From: Caldilineaceae bacterium bin5
GTDB lineage: Bacteria; Chloroflexota; Anaerolineae; Caldilineales; Caldilineaceae
DNA: 64,000 nucleotides
NCBI GenBank assembly: GCA_002238445.1
Contig: MPML01000007.1
Coordinates: forward strand, 1 to 64,000
Direction of reading: 5' to 3'
Part shown: positions 1 through 8,907 of the stretch, one piece after another
Layout: each line of letters starts with the position of its first letter
Numbering within the stretch: the first letter of the stretch is position 1
Program-made: the position numbers and the translations under genes
The notes under the pieces: model-generated
Seen by the model: only the letters and a program-made list of their open reading frames with translations
Database searches by the model: none
Told to the model about the DNA's origin: nothing

Positions 1-118
1 AACCCCTGCACAAGGGAGGCCGCTTGCGGCCGACCGCCCATAGAAGAAGTAGAAAGATTAGAGAGCACCTTTGCTCGCCTCGTTCAGGATTGCGAATCAA
101 TTGAAAGTGAGTCGTTCC
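1..118 (+). mobile_element. MITE-like element, copy 1 (right part; cut by window edge)
   Basis: The first 42 bases match the end of the GC-rich core found in six other places in the window, including the stem GGCCGC-TT-GCGGCC. The following arm (61-118) matches the right arm of the intact copies: the TTGCTCGCCTCGTTCAGG stretch, then TTGCGAATCA, then a degenerate terminus GTCGTTCC at 111-118 in place of GTAGTTAC. The left part lies outside the window. The terminus is 21 nt upstream of the GTG of the ABC ATPase gene, which points the same way. Confidence 0.7.
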
Positions 119-139
119 GTTCTTTACTGAGAACACAGG

Positions 140-1369
140 GTGGACAGCAGATTGGCTACGATCCGTCTGAGCAAAGTTTGCAAAGAGTTTGGCGCACTCG
201 GTAGATCCGGACAGGGGGCGGCGATTCCGTGGATGCGAACGTCAGGTCCCAGCGCGCGCGAGGGAGAAGACGAGGCGCCTGACCGTGTGCATGCGCTAGA
301 CCATGTCGATCTCACGGTCCCTGACGGACAAACGATGGCGGTGCTGGGGCCGTCGGGATGCGGGAAAAGTACGCTGTTGCGTGTCGTTTCGGGGCTGGAA
401 TCGGATTACGCCGGCGACCTTTTCTATGACGACCGCAATATGCTGGACGTGGCGCCCAGAGACCGCTACATAGGCATGGTATTCCAGAATTACGCTCTCT
501 ACCCCCATTTTGAGGGCCATGGCAACCTTTCCTTCTTTTTCCGGATGCGCAAGGCGCCAGACGAAGAGATTGAAGAACGAATCCGCATAACCTCTGAAAT
601 AATGGGCATCGGCTTTCGCACGCTGCTCCAGCGCAAACCGGGCACGCTGTCGGGCGGGCAACAGCAACGGGTTGCCATCGCGCGCGCTATCGTGCGCAGG
701 CCGAAGGTCTTCCTCTTTGATGAGCCGCTCTCCAATCTGGATGCAAAGCTGCGCTCGCAGACACGTGTCGAAATTAAGCGCCTGTTGCGCCGCTTTGCCA
801 TTACCGCTCTTTATGTGACACATGACCAGACCGAGGCGATGGCGTTGGGGGATCAGGTGGCGGTGATGCGGGCCGGTCAGATTGAACAGGTTGGCCCGTT
901 CGGGGAGGTGCGGCGGCGGCCCGCCAACACCTTCGTGGCCGGCTTCCTTGGAGTGCCTCCTATGAGCCTTTTGCACGGCGCAGTGGTGAGCGAGGGCGGC
1001 CTCAGATTGGGTCACGAGCAAGCTATCTCTCTTGAGCCCTCTCAAATGGGCACGCTCAGCGTTGGGGACCGTCTGACGATCGGGATCAGGCCCGAATCCG
1101 TTCAGGTTCGAGTCGCCGACGGGGATGGGACGCCGGAACGTGGTGAGGTTGGGACGCGGGCAACCAATGTCTGGCGGGGGACTGTGGCGTCGGTGGAATC
1201 GGATTACGGCCGGCAGTTGCAGATGATCGGTTTCCGCTGCGGCGATCACTTCCTGTTAGGGCAGGCGAGTGTTCGCGACCGCATTGCTCAGGGCGAGCAA
1301 GTTGAAGCGCATTTCGATCAGATTGAGTTTCACCTCTTTGATGCCAATAGCGGTGCGCGGATAGACTAA
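140..1369 (+). CDS. ABC importer ATP-binding subunit, MalK/UgpC class
   Basis: This 409-residue protein powers an ABC importer, probably for sugar or glycerol-phosphate-type substrates, from the cytoplasmic face. Walker A (GPSGCGKST) is near residues 70-78, the LSGGQQQR signature near 170-177, and Walker B (FLFDEP) near 191-196. A TOBE-type C-terminal region follows, as in MalK/UgpC. Residues of about 19-49 are a Gly/Ser/Arg/Pro-rich insert between the first strand and the usual ALDHVDLTV strand. The start is GTG with only a weak ribosome site. No permease gene lies downstream and the next gene is on the other strand, so partners must be upstream of the window or elsewhere. A solute-binding lipoprotein at 33865 could be one, but that is a guess. 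The substrate is unknown. Confidence 0.88.
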   Translation: MDSRLATIRLSKVCKEFGALGRSGQGAAIPWMRTSGPSAREGEDEAPDRVHALDHVDLTVPDGQTMAVLGPSGCGKSTLLRVVSGLESDYAGDLFYDDRNMLDVAPRDRYIGMVFQNYALYPHFEGHGNLSFFFRMRKAPDEEIEERIRITSEIMGIGFRTLLQRKPGTLSGGQQQRVAIARAIVRRPKVFLFDEPLSNLDAKLRSQTRVEIKRLLRRFAITALYVTHDQTEAMALGDQVAVMRAGQIEQVGPFGEVRRRPANTFVAGFLGVPPMSLLHGAVVSEGGLRLGHEQAISLEPSQMGTLSVGDRLTIGIRPESVQVRVADGDGTPERGEVGTRATNVWRGTVASVESDYGRQLQMIGFRCGDHFLLGQASVRDRIAQGEQVEAHFDQIEFHLFDANSGARID

Positions 1370-1377
1370 GCAGCAGT

Positions 1378-3321
1378 TCAGTTTAGGCGCAATTCCTCCA
1401 AGTCCGCCTCTTTCCTCTTTACGCGCATGTACTGGCTCGTGTACAGGTCGTGGTAGAAGCCCTTCAGGTCCAAAAGCTCATCATGGCTGCCGCGCTCGAT
1501 TATGCGATGGTCATTGACGACCAAAACCTCATCGGCATTGCGAATCGTACTGAGCCGGTGGGCAATTACAAATGCAGTGCGACCTTCGAGCAGCCGAAGT
1601 AACGCCTGTTGGAGATGCACTTCGGTACGCGTGTCGACGCTGCTGGTGGCTTCATCGAGGATTAGGATGCGAGGGTCGGCAAGCACCGCCCGCGCAATGG
1701 CCAGCAACTGACGCTGCCCTTCGCTGAAATTATTGCCTTGCTCCGAGACCTGCGAGTTGTATCCTCCCGGAAGTAACCTGATAAAGCTGTCGGCATTGGC
1801 CAATTTGGCCGCCGCTTCGACCTCGTCGTCGGTCGCTTCGAGACGGCCATAGCGAATGTTTTCGCGCACAGTGCCGGAAAAGAGGAAGGTATCCTGCAGA
1901 ACGATCCCCAGCTGTTTCCGCAGAGAAGCCTGTTGCACGTCGCGAATGTCATGGCCGTCGATACGAATGCTGCCCTCGTCTACGTCATAGAAACGGCTCA
2001 GCAAACTGATTATGGTCGTCTTACCGGCGCCGGTCGGCCCCACCAACGCAATGGTGGCGCCGGGCTTGGCGTGGAGACTGATATTCTGCAGTACCGGCTC
2101 GTCTGGGGGACTACTTGCCGGCTCGATCTGTGAGGACGATCTTTGACCATTACCCCTGGCCATTGGCGCGCGGCCCTGAGCGGCCTGGGGCTCGTCTTTG
2201 TAGCTAAAGCTCACATTTTCGAACTGTACGTCGCCCTCAATTTCCTCCAGGGGAGGCGCATCGGGGCGGTCGGTAACGACGGGCTCCACGTCCAGGGTCT
2301 GAAAAATGCGCTCGGCGCCAGCCAGGGCCGATTGCAACTGGTTATAGAGCATGGCAATGCCGCGCATTGGCCGGAAGAAGTTCATTATGTAGATGATGAA
2401 GGTTGCCAGAACGCCGACTTCCAGGATCCCCTGAATCGACAGCCAACCGCCTAGAAGCGCGGCCGCTGCTATCGTGATGGTCATCATGGTGGTGAACATT
2501 GGGCCAAGGGCGGCGGTGATGATGTCGGCGGTCATCCCGGCCTTGCGATAGGTGGTATTGACTTCGAGGAAGTCTTCATAGACCTCCTTTTCGCGGGCGA
2601 AGGCCTGTACAACGCGCGCGCCGGCGATGTTCTCCTCCATGACGGCGTTCAGGGCGCCGAGGTTGCGCTGCACGGTCCGAAACGCGGCGCGGCTGCGGCG
2701 GGTCACTTCGCCGGTTATGTATAGCATCAGCGGCATCAGTACGAGCATGGCCAGCGCCAGCTGCCAGTTGAGCAGAAACATTGCGACAAAGGTGCCGCCC
2801 AGGAGCAGAACGTTCGAGGTGAACTCGATCAGACCGTTGGACAGTGTACGGTTGATGGCTTCGGAGTCATTCGTGATCCGGCTCATCAGATCGCCGACCT
2901 GGTTGCGATCGTGGAACACCATCGACATTTCCTGGACGTGGCTGAAGAGGCCGCCGCGGATATCGGATACGAAGCGCTGGCCGAGCATAACCATGATCAG
3001 ACCCTGGACTGTCGAGGCGGCTGCAGCGACGATATAAACAATTGCGATCTGCACTACCAGGTTTCGCAGACCGACTGTATCGCCCGGTGCGATGAACTCA
3101 TCTATTGCGCGGCCAAGCAGGACAGGGCCATAGAGGCGCAATATCGTGCTAAATGTCACGAAGAGGGCGACAACCAGCAAATGCATGCGGTAGGGCCGCA
3201 GATAGGACGCCATTCTCTTGAGAGTTTGGCGCGTGTTGGCGGCGGCTTCCCCGGTCATCATGCCGCCGCCGCCAAAACCAAGGCGCATCGGTTGTCGTTG
3301 GGGTGGTCTGTTTACAGTCAT
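1378..3321 (-). CDS. ABC exporter half-transporter (six-TM domain plus NBD), catalytic-site subunit
   Basis: This 647-residue protein has a Gly-rich N-terminus, a six-helix exporter domain (about 45-330) and a nucleotide-binding domain. Walker A is GPTGAGKT (428-435) and Walker B is ILILDE (552-557) with the catalytic Glu557 present. The signature is NFSEGQ (531-536), not LSGGQ. A hydrophilic insert fills about 376-406, just before Walker A. The gene follows the 619-residue half-transporter on the same strand after a short gap, so the two form an operon. The pair matches heterodimeric type IV exporters such as BmrCD and TM287/288, in which this partner holds the competent Walker B and the altered signature. 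Drug or lipid export is the family role; the substrate cannot be read from sequence. Confidence 0.9.
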   Translation of the reverse strand: MTVNRPPQRQPMRLGFGGGGMMTGEAAANTRQTLKRMASYLRPYRMHLLVVALFVTFSTILRLYGPVLLGRAIDEFIAPGDTVGLRNLVVQIAIVYIVAAAASTVQGLIMVMLGQRFVSDIRGGLFSHVQEMSMVFHDRNQVGDLMSRITNDSEAINRTLSNGLIEFTSNVLLLGGTFVAMFLLNWQLALAMLVLMPLMLYITGEVTRRSRAAFRTVQRNLGALNAVMEENIAGARVVQAFAREKEVYEDFLEVNTTYRKAGMTADIITAALGPMFTTMMTITIAAAALLGGWLSIQGILEVGVLATFIIYIMNFFRPMRGIAMLYNQLQSALAGAERIFQTLDVEPVVTDRPDAPPLEEIEGDVQFENVSFSYKDEPQAAQGRAPMARGNGQRSSSQIEPASSPPDEPVLQNISLHAKPGATIALVGPTGAGKTTIISLLSRFYDVDEGSIRIDGHDIRDVQQASLRKQLGIVLQDTFLFSGTVRENIRYGRLEATDDEVEAAAKLANADSFIRLLPGGYNSQVSEQGNNFSEGQRQLLAIARAVLADPRILILDEATSSVDTRTEVHLQQALLRLLEGRTAFVIAHRLSTIRNADEVLVVNDHRIIERGSHDELLDLKGFYHDLYTSQYMRVKRKEADLEELRLN

Positions 3322-3374
3322 AGGATCATAGGAAGCGCATACAGGATTGTGGATGCGGGCGATAGTATTCGGGC

Positions 3375-5234
3375 TTATGCCTCTTCAAATTGAGAGTAGT
3401 AGATCTCCTGGTATATTTCACTCGAGGCCAGGAGCTCCTCGTGTGTACCTTGGGCTGCTATTTTGCCGTTGTCCAGAACGAGTATCAGGTCGGCGTCAAC
3501 CACACTGCTGATGCGCTGGGCGACGAGGAAGGTGGTCGTTCCTTCTAGTTTCTCCTTGAGCGCTTCCTGTAGCCGCACCTCGGTATCGAGGTCGACCGCG
3601 CTTGTGCTGTCGTCGAGAATGAGGACGGCCGGCTTGGTCAGCAAGGCGCGCGCAATGGCAATTCGTTGTTTCTGCCCTCCCGAAAGATTGGCGCCGCGTG
3701 CCTCGACCATGCTTTCGTAGCCTTCCGGCATTTGCATGATAAAACTATGGGCCTGGGCCGCTTCCGCGGCGTTGACAACTTCTTCCATCGACGCTTCGGG
3801 ACGCCCGTAGGCGATATTTTCGCGCACTGTTCCTGCGAACAGGGTCGTCTGCTGCAGGACGACGCCGATGTGCCGGCGCAATTCAGTCGGCTCCCAATCG
3901 CGTACATCGATACCGTCCAGCCTGATCTCGCCACTGACGGCATCATAGAAGCGGGGAATGAGATTGACGAGCGTACTTTTGCCGGCACCGGTGGCGCCCA
4001 TGAGGGCGACTTTCTGGCCGGGCGAGGCCTGCAGATGGATTCCGTCCAGCACCTCCTCGCCGACCGGCCGCCTGACACCGTTGACCAACTGCACCGTCCT
4101 CTGTTCATTTTCCCAGGCGCGGTCCGCAGAGGTGCTGCGCGTCAAGGCGTTCTCGTCGCCATTTGTGGAAGAGCCGGGTGCGGGACGCAATCTTGAGCCA
4201 GAGTAGCGGAAAGAAACGTTCTCAAATGTGATTTCGCCTTCGGGTTCCTTCCGGACCCCCTGCGTGGCGGGGGGTTGAATGGCGGGCACCGTGTCCTGTA
4301 CTTCCACGATTCTTTTTGACGAGGCCTCGGCGCGGGAGATCATTGCCAGGATATTGCTGAGCAGCAGCAGGGGCGACATTCCGATCAGCATGTAGTTGCT
4401 GAAGGCAACTAATTCGCCGATTGTCAGGCGTCCGCCGATTACGTCGAGGCCGCCTCGCCAGATGGCCAAGGTGGCGCCCAGATTCGTCACAACAAGCAGC
4501 ACGGGCATCACAAGTGCCAGATACCTGCCAACCTTAATGTTCTGATCCATGTATTCCTGATTTTGCACGTTGAACAGTTCGACCTCGTGCTGCTCGCGTA
4601 CAAAGGCCTTGACAACATGCACGCCGGCCAGGTTTTCCTGCACCAGAGTATTCAGTTTGCCCAGTTTCTCCTGGACGATTGTGAAGAGAGGGCCAACGAC
4701 GCGGAGGAGCCAGGTAATCACGGCGCCCGAAATCACCAGCATACCGACCATAACCAGGCTTAGCCGCCAGTCGATTACGAGCATCATGACAAGGCTGCCG
4801 ACCACCATCAGCGCAGTTCTCAGCAGGAGCGCCAGGCCAGCGCTTAAGAACATGCGGGCAACATCGACATCGCTGGACACACGCGTCATCAGCTGACCGG
4901 TCTGCATGCGGTCCAGATTGGCGAAGGAGAAGCGCTGGATGTGGCGAAACAGGTCATTGCGCAGGTCGAAGGCGATTCCTTGCGAAATCTGCGCGCGGGC
5001 GATTCCCTGGCCGATGGTTGTGGCGGCGCCCAAGACTGCAGCCAGCAACATTACTCCGCTGCCTTGCCAGACGACAACCATGTTCCCGGCGCGAATGCCC
5101 TGGTCGATAATGTACTGAACCATGCGGGGCGTCACCAGCTCCATCAGGACCGGTAGAATTGTTGTGACCAGCCCCAGTACGGCCATCCACTTATAGGGTC
5201 CTACGTAGCGAATTACTCGGGCGAGTCCACTCAT
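3375..5234 (-). CDS. ABC exporter half-transporter with degenerate Walker B
   Basis: This 619-residue protein has six predicted TM segments (about 15-300) followed by an NBD. Walker A is GATGAGKS (413-420), the signature is the standard LSGGQ (517-521), and Walker B reads LILDD, with Asp542 where the catalytic Glu is expected. That Asp is the hallmark of the non-hydrolysing site in heterodimeric exporters (BmrC, TM287 type). A long hydrophilic insert (about 345-393) sits between the A-loop strand and Walker A. The ATG is at 5234 with a weak ribosome site. It is the promoter-proximal gene of the pair, with its partner starting 53 nt further down. Confidence in the heterodimer is high because the two defects are complementary. 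Confidence 0.9.
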   Translation of the reverse strand: MSGLARVIRYVGPYKWMAVLGLVTTILPVLMELVTPRMVQYIIDQGIRAGNMVVVWQGSGVMLLAAVLGAATTIGQGIARAQISQGIAFDLRNDLFRHIQRFSFANLDRMQTGQLMTRVSSDVDVARMFLSAGLALLLRTALMVVGSLVMMLVIDWRLSLVMVGMLVISGAVITWLLRVVGPLFTIVQEKLGKLNTLVQENLAGVHVVKAFVREQHEVELFNVQNQEYMDQNIKVGRYLALVMPVLLVVTNLGATLAIWRGGLDVIGGRLTIGELVAFSNYMLIGMSPLLLLSNILAMISRAEASSKRIVEVQDTVPAIQPPATQGVRKEPEGEITFENVSFRYSGSRLRPAPGSSTNGDENALTRSTSADRAWENEQRTVQLVNGVRRPVGEEVLDGIHLQASPGQKVALMGATGAGKSTLVNLIPRFYDAVSGEIRLDGIDVRDWEPTELRRHIGVVLQQTTLFAGTVRENIAYGRPEASMEEVVNAAEAAQAHSFIMQMPEGYESMVEARGANLSGGQKQRIAIARALLTKPAVLILDDSTSAVDLDTEVRLQEALKEKLEGTTTFLVAQRISSVVDADLILVLDNGKIAAQGTHEELLASSEIYQEIYYSQFEEA

Positions 5235-5858
5235 TGGCAGAATGTATTGGGCGTGCAGCGCCCTGATCCATTGGACATTTTGAAATGTAGCTAACTAAAG
5301 CGGTTTCGAAATTTTACCTCAGTTGAGAGGAACGCGCAAGTGCCTGCAGAATTGGGCCTGGTCCTTGGATTGCAGAATGGTCGTCGCGGGTATCGGATGG
5401 AGCAGGTTTGCGCACTCTGTATTTGGGAACCGGCAGCTTTTTCTGTGGTTGCGACCGGGAAGGTTGGAGGAGCATTGGATAGGCGCGAGCCGACTGTCTG
5501 AATCAAGATTTGCAGGATTCGTGGGTTTTCGGGATGCCTGAGACTTAGATGGTGCAAGTGCGCTTGTACAAGCGTTTGCGAGCGTTGTACGAGAGATCAC
5601 GAGAGAAAGGGAGCATTTTCGAGTGCTTGTTGCAGGAGTCTCTGTGTAAACGAAAGGCCGTTGGCGGCGTCTGTGTAAGGCTTACAGACAGGCGGCGAAT
5701 GGCTGTCCTGCCCTGCACAGATGTCGGCCGAAAGGGCCGCCGGTTACCTGCGGTTTGCGAATGACCGGAAGTTACGAATAGTGAGCGGCGAGTCCTGTTT
5801 CCACAGCGGGTTTTACCATGCAAATAAATAGTCCAATTTGCAAACATATATTATATAT

Positions 5859-6162
5859 ATAAGTGTTAGGCCACATTCAGTGTCTGTCTTGACCTATTCT
5901 CCATTCTTTGCCGCCGTCCATCCTTTCTGATGGCGGATTTGGTTGGCAGCCGTCAAGGTTGGATGCGTCGCAATGCCGGCGCGCCGCGAAGGTCGGGAAG
6001 AATCAGTGCGGTGGGTAGCCAGAGGGGGGCGTTGCGGGGGCGCAGCCCCTACACAAGGGAGGCCGCTTGCGGCCGACCGCCCATATGACTTTCATGAGGG
6101 GAGCAAGAGGGCTTCTGCGCCCTTCGCTCCGGTTTGCGATTCAGTTGCGGCTGCTTCGTTTC
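5859..6162 (+). mobile_element. MITE-like element, copy 2 (degenerate)
   Basis: The core at 6023-6083 matches the other copies (GGGGC-GCA-GCCCC hairpin, then GGCCGC-TT-GCGGCC). The left end ATAAGTGTTAGGCCAC resembles the intact terminus GTAACTACTAAGCCAC at 11 of 16 positions. The right arm TTGCGGCTGCTTCGTTTC resembles TTGCGGCTGCGTAGTTAC. No target duplication is preserved. The element points toward the PhyH gene at 6626, 463 nt away. Confidence 0.6.
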
Positions 6163-6402
6163 CTCTAATTTGAAGTATGTTGAATTGCACTGGTTTGCAG
6201 ATATGGTGCTATTATAGCACAGTTGTACGAGAACCCTTGGTGTTCAGCATGTTTCCTCTTTGCAGAAGGCTGCTAAAGGGCATCGCGACTTCCTTTCTTC
6301 GAGGAGGTTTCAGGTAGTGCATGCGTAAATGGTCCGCTAGATTCCGAAACGGGGCGTGAAGAGGGCCGGATGTATTGGTCGAAGCGCAGATGGGAATTCG
6401 GT

Positions 6403-6431
6403 TTGACTTTCGTTAGGTGCTAGGGTATAAG
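6403..6431 (+). promoter_or_regulatory. Sigma70-type promoter of the PhyH/MFS block
   Basis: TTGACT (6403-6408) and TATAAG (6426-6431) are separated by exactly 17 bp. This would give a leader of roughly 190 nt before the ATG at 6626. It is the best promoter match in the gap and faces the first gene of the block. Confidence 0.6.
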
Positions 6432-6625
6432 AAAAGTGTTCTGGCAGGAGTAACTTGCCCGAATTTTCATGCTGATATCAGGCAGTGATACGGCAATCAT
6501 AGTGACATCTAAAGTAAGGCTGCAGGGAAAGTGTTTCTCTGGCTGTTGCTGTAGTCTTTGTGCATCCGTCGGAAGAACTTAGTACTGCTCGTTGAGGAAC
6601 GAAAGACAGCGTAACGGGGATAACA

Positions 6626-7381
6626 ATGCTCATTACTGAAGAACAGCGGTTGAGTTTTCGAAACGAAGGATATTTTTTCCTGGACAACGTCATCCCGCCG
6701 GCGCAGGTAGAGGGCCTGCGTGAAGAGTGCCAGCGCTACATTGACAGTTTTGATGCGGAGATGGAGGCCAAAGGGGTGACAGTGAATGGACTCAACCATT
6801 ACAAGAAACGCTATTTTATCAGCCGGCGGGGCCTGGAAAGCCCGACCATCACTGATTTTCTCTTCAGTGATCTGATGGGTGACATTTGTAGCGCGATGCT
6901 TGGCGAAAACGCTTTTCTGTTCCACGAACAGTATGTCGTGAAATTCGCCGAAGTGGGCACAAAGTTCGGATGGCACCAGGACTCCGGCTATGTCGGCCAC
7001 TACCACAGGCCTTTTCTGTCGTGCTGGTGCGCGTTGGACGATATGTCGATTGAGAATGGAACTGTCTCCGTTCTTCCCTATTCGGCTATAGGAATGACGC
7101 CGGACGACCTTTACGACCACGAAATCGAAAGCGGCAGCAACGACAAGATAGGGTATCAGGGCGACCACCCGGGTGTCCCGGCGCTTGTCCCTGCAGGCAG
7201 TATAGTAATCTTCAGCAGCCGAACATTTCACCGCAGCGGGCCCAATACGACATCGGGAGTCCGGCGCTGCTATCTGGCGCAGTATTCGGCAGAGCCGATC
7301 ATGAATCGCGAGGGAACGGGGCTCTGGGGACAGGCAGTTCCGATATTGAAAGAGGGCCAACTGTGCCGCCCGCAAGTGTAG
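6626..7381 (+). CDS. Phytanoyl-CoA dioxygenase (PhyH) family protein 1
   Basis: This 251-residue Fe(II)/2-oxoglutarate oxygenase of the PhyH family is cytosolic, with no signal peptide. The iron ligands are visible: H117-Q-D119 in the GWHQD motif and a distal histidine near residue 202 in FHRSGPN. Arg213/214 is suited to bind the 2-oxoglutarate carboxylate. The ATG at 6626 has a GGGGA ribosome site 8 nt upstream. It is the first of three consecutive PhyH genes followed by an MFS transporter. A promoter lies at 6403-6431 and a possible weak terminator follows the gene. The family hydroxylates many small molecules, so the substrate is not predictable. Confidence 0.9.
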   Translation: MLITEEQRLSFRNEGYFFLDNVIPPAQVEGLREECQRYIDSFDAEMEAKGVTVNGLNHYKKRYFISRRGLESPTITDFLFSDLMGDICSAMLGENAFLFHEQYVVKFAEVGTKFGWHQDSGYVGHYHRPFLSCWCALDDMSIENGTVSVLPYSAIGMTPDDLYDHEIESGSNDKIGYQGDHPGVPALVPAGSIVIFSSRTFHRSGPNTTSGVRRCYLAQYSAEPIMNREGTGLWGQAVPILKEGQLCRPQV

Positions 7382-7387
7382 AGCAGT

Positions 7388-7430
7388 TCGGACCCGGCGC
7401 TTGAGCGGCCGGGCCGAGCTTCGTTCTTTT
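7388..7430 (+). terminator. Weak intrinsic terminator or attenuator between PhyH 1 and PhyH 2
   Basis: TCGG-A-CCCGGC (7388-7398) pairs with GCCGGG-CCGA (7408-7417), giving a 10-bp stem with one bulged A. A pyrimidine-rich TTCGTTCTTTT (7420-7430) follows after a few bases. The spacing to the T-run is imperfect, so termination may be partial and transcripts may continue into PhyH 2. Confidence 0.4.
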
Positions 7431-7485
7431 GCAGGAGAGCATGGGAATTGTCTCACTCCTGCAGTCTCCGAGGAAGGGAACTGAA

Positions 7486-8907
7486 ATGAACCTTTCGAAC
7501 CATCTTCTGACTGACGATCAGATGCGCCAGTTTATCTCCCACGGTTACCTGGTTCTGAAGACCGACTTTCCGAAAGAGTTTCATGAGTCGCTGAACGGCA
7601 AGCTGAATGAGGTGATGGAGAAGGAGGGCAACCCCGGCAATAACATTCTGCCGCGTCTGAGTGAGTTCAACGACATCGTTCAGAGCCCGGTTGTTCGCGG
7701 CGCGTTGACGAGTGTGCTGGGGGTTGACTACACGATTCACCCCCACCGTCACTGTCACTTTACCTATCCGGGGCGGAAAGTTCAGGGCTGGCACAAAGAC
7801 AGCTACTGGGGCCATCAGAAAGTGCGTAACCACCATAACTGGTGGGCGATGATCTTCTACTACCCGCAGGCGGTGGATGAGGAGATGGGGCCTTCCGGCT
7901 TGCTTCCGGGGACTCAATACTATACGAAACGAGCTGGAGACGAGACCGAACAGCCCGTCTACATGGAAGGACCTGAAGGCACTTTCGGGCTCATCCACTA
8001 CGACCTGTGGCACAGAGGAGGCGCCAACCTCTCTGAGAAGACGCGGGCGATGGTGAAATTTCAGTTTGTACGCATGGAGGCACCCTCAGGACCGGCATGG
8101 AATAATCGCCAGGAGGACTGGGCGCGGGTTGAAGAGACTCCGGTTGACCACAACGAGCTTTGGGCGAGTCAGTGGCGCTGGCACAGAGGGGAAACGGGCG
8201 CTAAAGGGAACGGCTCCGGAGGAAGGAATTCGGATTCAGACGGACACGGGATTGGGAATGGCGTCATGTCGGACCTGATAGGCAACCTGGCCTCTCGTTA
8301 TGAACCGAAGGGCGTGGATGCCGCCTACCGTCTGGCATCCCATGCGGACGGGGCGGTCCCTGCGCTTGCTGAGGCTCTGACAAGCGGAGACACAACTGCA
8401 TCTCGCAATGCAGGGTACGGGTTGAGTGCTATCGGGAATGATGTCCAAGCCATTCTGCTGGACGCACTCGAGCACGACAGCGAGCAAGCGCGAATGCATG
8501 CGACGTTTGCCCTGGGTGAGCTGGGACAGGCGGACGCAGACTGTGTCGAGGCGGTGGCCAATGTGGTTGCAGACCCTTCGGTGCTGGTGCGCCGTTCGGC
8601 GGTTGAAGCGCTGGGCTTGATGAAAGAGCCGGTTGACGTGACTATTCCGGGGCTGGAAAGCGGTCTGCAGGACGCCGACGGACAGGTGCGTTTCACGGCG
8701 GCGCTGTCATTGCAGCGGCTGGGACCCAAGGCGGAGGCGGCCTTGCCGGCGTTGCAGGCGGCCCTGCGGGACGAGAACCGTTACGTGCGCGCCTATGCTG
8801 TTGATGCGATGCGCCGCATGGGTACAAATGAAGCACTCAACATCGCATTGGACTACTTGAGCGCCCATCGCTGGTGCCCGACGACGACACCGGAGAATTT
8901 GTTCTGA
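7486..8907 (+). CDS. PhyH-family dioxygenase fused to C-terminal HEAT repeats
   Basis: The start is taken as the ATG at 7486, which has an AGGAAGGGA ribosome site, rather than an upstream TTG; this gives 473 residues. Residues 1-235 are a PhyH oxygenase with H103-K-D105 (GWHKD) and a distal His176 (DLWHRGG). Residues of about 236-262 are a Gly/Ser/Asp linker. Residues of about 265-460 are a row of HEAT-type helical repeats (repeated patterns such as ALGELGQ, AVEALGLMK, ALSLQRLGP and VRAYAVDAMRRMG). HEAT solenoids usually bind proteins, so this enzyme may scaffold a complex or act on a carrier-bound substrate; that is inference. The stop overlaps the ATG of the next gene (TGATG), implying translational coupling. 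Confidence 0.88.
   Translation: MNLSNHLLTDDQMRQFISHGYLVLKTDFPKEFHESLNGKLNEVMEKEGNPGNNILPRLSEFNDIVQSPVVRGALTSVLGVDYTIHPHRHCHFTYPGRKVQGWHKDSYWGHQKVRNHHNWWAMIFYYPQAVDEEMGPSGLLPGTQYYTKRAGDETEQPVYMEGPEGTFGLIHYDLWHRGGANLSEKTRAMVKFQFVRMEAPSGPAWNNRQEDWARVEETPVDHNELWASQWRWHRGETGAKGNGSGGRNSDSDGHGIGNGVMSDLIGNLASRYEPKGVDAAYRLASHADGAVPALAEALTSGDTTASRNAGYGLSAIGNDVQAILLDALEHDSEQARMHATFALGELGQADADCVEAVANVVADPSVLVRRSAVEALGLMKEPVDVTIPGLESGLQDADGQVRFTAALSLQRLGPKAEAALPALQAALRDENRYVRAYAVDAMRRMGTNEALNIALDYLSAHRWCPTTTPENLF

Larger units (their letters stand above)
5235..6625. other. Non-coding gap between ABC exporter and PhyH block
   Basis: No gene is supported in this 1.39-kb stretch; the short frames lack ribosome sites and family resemblance. 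It holds a degenerate MITE-like element (5859-6162), a perfect 14-bp palindrome CGCTTGTACAAGCG at 5561-5574, an AT-rich run at about 5820-5860, and a well-formed promoter at 6403-6431 facing the PhyH block. Confidence 0.6.

Noticed and set aside
296..1249. A 317-codon minus-strand frame
   Set aside because: It is the shadow of the ABC ATPase gene, which has all ABC motifs.
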